Below, piece by piece: positions 62,149-64,000 of a stretch of 64,000 bases of DNA. The notes beneath the pieces were generated by a model. The model had not been told where the DNA came from. It saw only the letters and a program-made list of their open reading frames with translations, and did not search any database. The DNA is from Desulfosporosinus shakirovi. Its GTDB lineage: Bacteria; Bacillota; Desulfitobacteriia; Desulfitobacteriales; Desulfitobacteriaceae. The stretch is from contig NZ_JAJDOO010000017.1 in NCBI RefSeq assembly GCF_020595055.1, forward strand, positions 44,558 to 108,557, written 5' to 3'. A program made the translations under genes and the position numbers. Each line of letters starts with the position of its first letter. The stretch's first letter is position 1.

Positions 62149-63660
62149 ATGCACGAGAGTGAGCAAGTTTATATTCGTAAATCTATAAAGACAAATCGAG
62201 CTATTGTTTTAGCCAGTGTTCTGTTAGCAATTTTCATAGCCGCTATAGAAGGGACGATTGTGGCGACCGCAATCCCTAGTATTGTTGGAGATCTCGGCGG
62301 CTTTTCCCTGTTTAGTTGGGTTTTCTCATCCTTTCTTTTGGCTCAAGCAGTTACAATCCCGATTTATGGAAAACTTGCGGATTTGTTTGGAAGGAAACCT
62401 GTATTTACGTTTGGAATTGTAATTTTCCTTATTGGTTCTGTCCTTTGTGGCTTTGCAAAAACAATGAATATGTTGATTATTTACCGATTGCTACAGGGTA
62501 TTGGTGCTGGAGCCGTTCAGCCTATTGCCACGACGATTATCGGTGATATTTTCAGCCTGTCAGAACGTGCGCGCATTCAAGGTTATATTTCTAGTGTTTG
62601 GGGAGTTTCTTCAATTATTGGCCCAGCCCTCGGAGCCTTCTTTGTGCAATATGTTCATTGGGCTTGGATATTTTGGGTAAACGTGCCAATCGGTATGCTC
62701 GCTGTAGCAGGAATATGGTTTTTTCTTGGAGAGGCAGTACATAAGCAACAACATACTATTGATTACATCGGCTCGGGACTTATTTTTATTTCGGTCAGTG
62801 CCTTGATGATTGTTTTTATACAGGCGGGAACTGTTTGGGCGTGGTCATCTGCCCCTGTACTGCTTTTAGTGGGGTCATCTGTCGTTGGGTTTTATCTGTT
62901 TATATTGCAAGAAAAGCATACTGCAGAGCCCATTATGCCATTGGAGATCTGGACTGATTCTTTACTGGTAGTTTCCAACTTAGCAACTTTAACGACAGGT
63001 ATTGTGATAATCGGTATCTCGTCATTTTTGCCTACTTATATTCAAGGTGTGATGGGGAAGTCTCCAATTATTTCGGGTTTTGTTCTTGCTTTTATGACAA
63101 TGGGCTGGGTGGTGGGTGCATCGATAGCTGGTAAGATTATGTTTAAATTCGGTTTCAGACGAATTGCGATTATTGGAGGGTTTTGGATCCTCGCGGGTTC
63201 GATCTTTTTAATAACAATGGCTCCTGAAAGAGGGTGGCTCTGGGCCGGAGTAGGTTCTCTTTTAATTGGGATGGGGATGGGATTTGACAGGACAGTCTTT
63301 ATTGTGGGGATTCAAGACAGTGTGGAGTGGCAAATGCGTGGAGTGGCGACGGCCTCTAATATGTTTATGAACATTTTAGGGAATACAATGGGTGCAGCTC
63401 TTTTGGGCGGAGTTTTAAATACCAAACTGACTAGCTACTTAAAGAGTGTGAGTGGAGAGACGTTTAGTGTAGACGTTGTTAACGTCTTACTTGACTCAGA
63501 TAAGAGGGGGACGCTTCCCAATGGAGTCATAGATCTGATGACGTCAGGCCTGACAGTTTCGTTGCACTATGTCTTTTACGGTGTTTGTATTGTATCTGTC
63601 TTAAGCTTCATATTAGTATTGTTTTTTCCAAATAAGACAAGAGATACGCTTGAATTATAA
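62149..63660 (+). CDS. MFS drug exporter, EmrB/QacA (14-helix) type
   Basis: A 503-residue transporter with about 14 hydrophobic helices. Conserved: AIEGTIVATAIPSIVGDLG (motif D1), GKLADLFGRKPVFTFG (motif A), RLLQGIGAGAVQPIATTIIGD (motif B), SVWGVSSIIGPALGAFF (motif C). It should export lipophilic drugs or similar compounds against a proton gradient. No TetR/MarR regulator is adjacent. The ATG at 62149 has AGAAGGAG at a longish distance; the frame continues upstream to 62089 but that part is not conserved. Confidence 0.87.
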   Translation: MHESEQVYIRKSIKTNRAIVLASVLLAIFIAAIEGTIVATAIPSIVGDLGGFSLFSWVFSSFLLAQAVTIPIYGKLADLFGRKPVFTFGIVIFLIGSVLCGFAKTMNMLIIYRLLQGIGAGAVQPIATTIIGDIFSLSERARIQGYISSVWGVSSIIGPALGAFFVQYVHWAWIFWVNVPIGMLAVAGIWFFLGEAVHKQQHTIDYIGSGLIFISVSALMIVFIQAGTVWAWSSAPVLLLVGSSVVGFYLFILQEKHTAEPIMPLEIWTDSLLVVSNLATLTTGIVIIGISSFLPTYIQGVMGKSPIISGFVLAFMTMGWVVGASIAGKIMFKFGFRRIAIIGGFWILAGSIFLITMAPERGWLWAGVGSLLIGMGMGFDRTVFIVGIQDSVEWQMRGVATASNMFMNILGNTMGAALLGGVLNTKLTSYLKSVSGETFSVDVVNVLLDSDKRGTLPNGVIDLMTSGLTVSLHYVFYGVCIVSVLSFILVLFFPNKTRDTLEL

Positions 63661-63792
63661 AAAAATTATTGGTTAATACTACATCTGGTGTCGAAATATG
63701 TTGATCTTTAACAAGGGATGTGTTAGTATTTTAAATGTCGCTCTTGGGGGTAAAGCCACAGGAAAGATAAAGTTGAAAGGAAGAAATACTTG

Positions 63793-63821
63793 TTGACAAG
63801 AAATGATGAAAATGGTATTAT
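63793..63821 (+). promoter_or_regulatory. rRNA operon promoter P1
   Basis: TTGACA, 17 bases, TATTAT: near-consensus. An A/T-rich upstream stretch lies before it. About 180 bases ahead of the window end. Confidence 0.8.
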
Positions 63822-63908
63822 AGCCGAGTGCCACAAAGACGCACAACGATTAAATGCTGATTATTGAAAAATAATAAAGTTTTTAATCGCAACTACCTTA
63901 ATTAGTTA

Positions 63909-63937
63909 TTGACAACGAGAGTTGGAAATGCTAATAT
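63909..63937 (+). promoter_or_regulatory. rRNA operon promoter P2
   Basis: TTGACA, 17 bases, TAATAT, 116 bases after P1. Tandem consensus promoters of this spacing are usual for Firmicute rrn operons. Confidence 0.8.
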
Positions 63938-64000
63938 ACAGTTCTGGCCTAAACAGCCAAAGAAAATGATGGTCTTTGAAAACTAAACAACAAGGACAGC
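63938..64000 (+). other. Probable 16S rRNA leader
   Basis: GGTCTTTGAAAACTAAACAA is the kind of leader that precedes 16S rRNA genes in clostridia (boxA/processing region). The 16S gene itself would start just outside the window. No gene is present in 63661-63792. Confidence 0.6.

Noticed and set aside
1..64000. CRISPR arrays, prophage or toxin-antitoxin modules, tRNA genes
   Set aside because: No regularly spaced direct repeats, phage structural genes, TA-type pairs or tRNA cloverleafs were recognised in the window.

Overview
The window looks like the chromosome of a spore-forming, strictly anaerobic, low-GC Gram-positive bacterium of the Desulfosporosinus/Desulfitobacterium (Peptococcaceae) type. 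This is inferred from strong AGGAGG ribosome sites with frequent GTG/TTG starts, T-box leaders, a CotJC-like protein, a serC-serA-DUF1015 cluster, ferredoxin-rich metabolism and an oxygen-sensitive-type 4-hydroxybutyryl-CoA dehydratase. No 16S sequence is inside the window, so the genus is not proven.

Layout. 0-7.8 kb is housekeeping and stress: the 5' part of an acyl-CoA dehydrogenase gene (minus strand) with a TetR/FadR-type palindrome at its promoter, a fused MsrAB, a zinc-ribbon protein, an ECF sigma/anti-sigma pair with a zinc-finger membrane protein, a TrkA-type K+ regulator preceded by a tiny membrane ORF, and an NhaC-type antiporter. 8.1-23.6 kb is the most distinctive part: two good sigma-54 (-24/-12) promoters flank a PAS-AAA+-Fis activator gene. 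The first promoter reads into a broken PHP gene, two iron-sulfur proteins, two small unknown proteins and two MaoC-like hydratases. The second reads into enoyl-CoA hydratase, a 4-hydroxybutyryl-CoA dehydratase homologue with all four cluster ligands, a 604-aa acyl-CoA dehydrogenase, 3-hydroxyacyl-CoA dehydrogenase, a DUF362 protein, a fused FadB-like enzyme and thiolase. Two acyl-CoA synthetase genes follow. Together they can activate a carboxylic acid and carry it through crotonyl-CoA-type intermediates to acetyl-CoA; the true substrate is not visible.

27.6-42.2 kb is nitrogen assimilation: gltB-gltD and glnA, each preceded by nearly the same leader RNA, a hairpin with an A1/G4 hexaloop mutually exclusive with a terminator. 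That is the signature of ANTAR-protein antitermination, and an ANTAR regulator gene sits directly after glnA. In between are an MFS remnant, corA, a DinG/XPD-type helicase, a small DMT protein and mutY.

42.2-53.4 kb holds a large PEP/pyruvate-binding-domain protein behind an attenuator, a UbiX-like flavin prenyltransferase, then serC-serA-DUF1015 and aroF-chorismate mutase, each behind a T-box leader that carries a second, truncated T-box antiterminator/terminator. A stand-alone protein with an RNA polymerase alpha C-terminal-like domain follows. 53.5-64 kb has a deletion derivative of an IS110 element, a CotJC-like protein, a GntR regulator with three matching palindromes around it and a pair of short ChrA transporters, a HIT protein, a PepT-like peptidase, pcm, recQ and a 14-TM type MFS exporter. 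The last 210 bases contain two consensus promoters and the leader of what is very probably an rRNA operon starting just outside the window.
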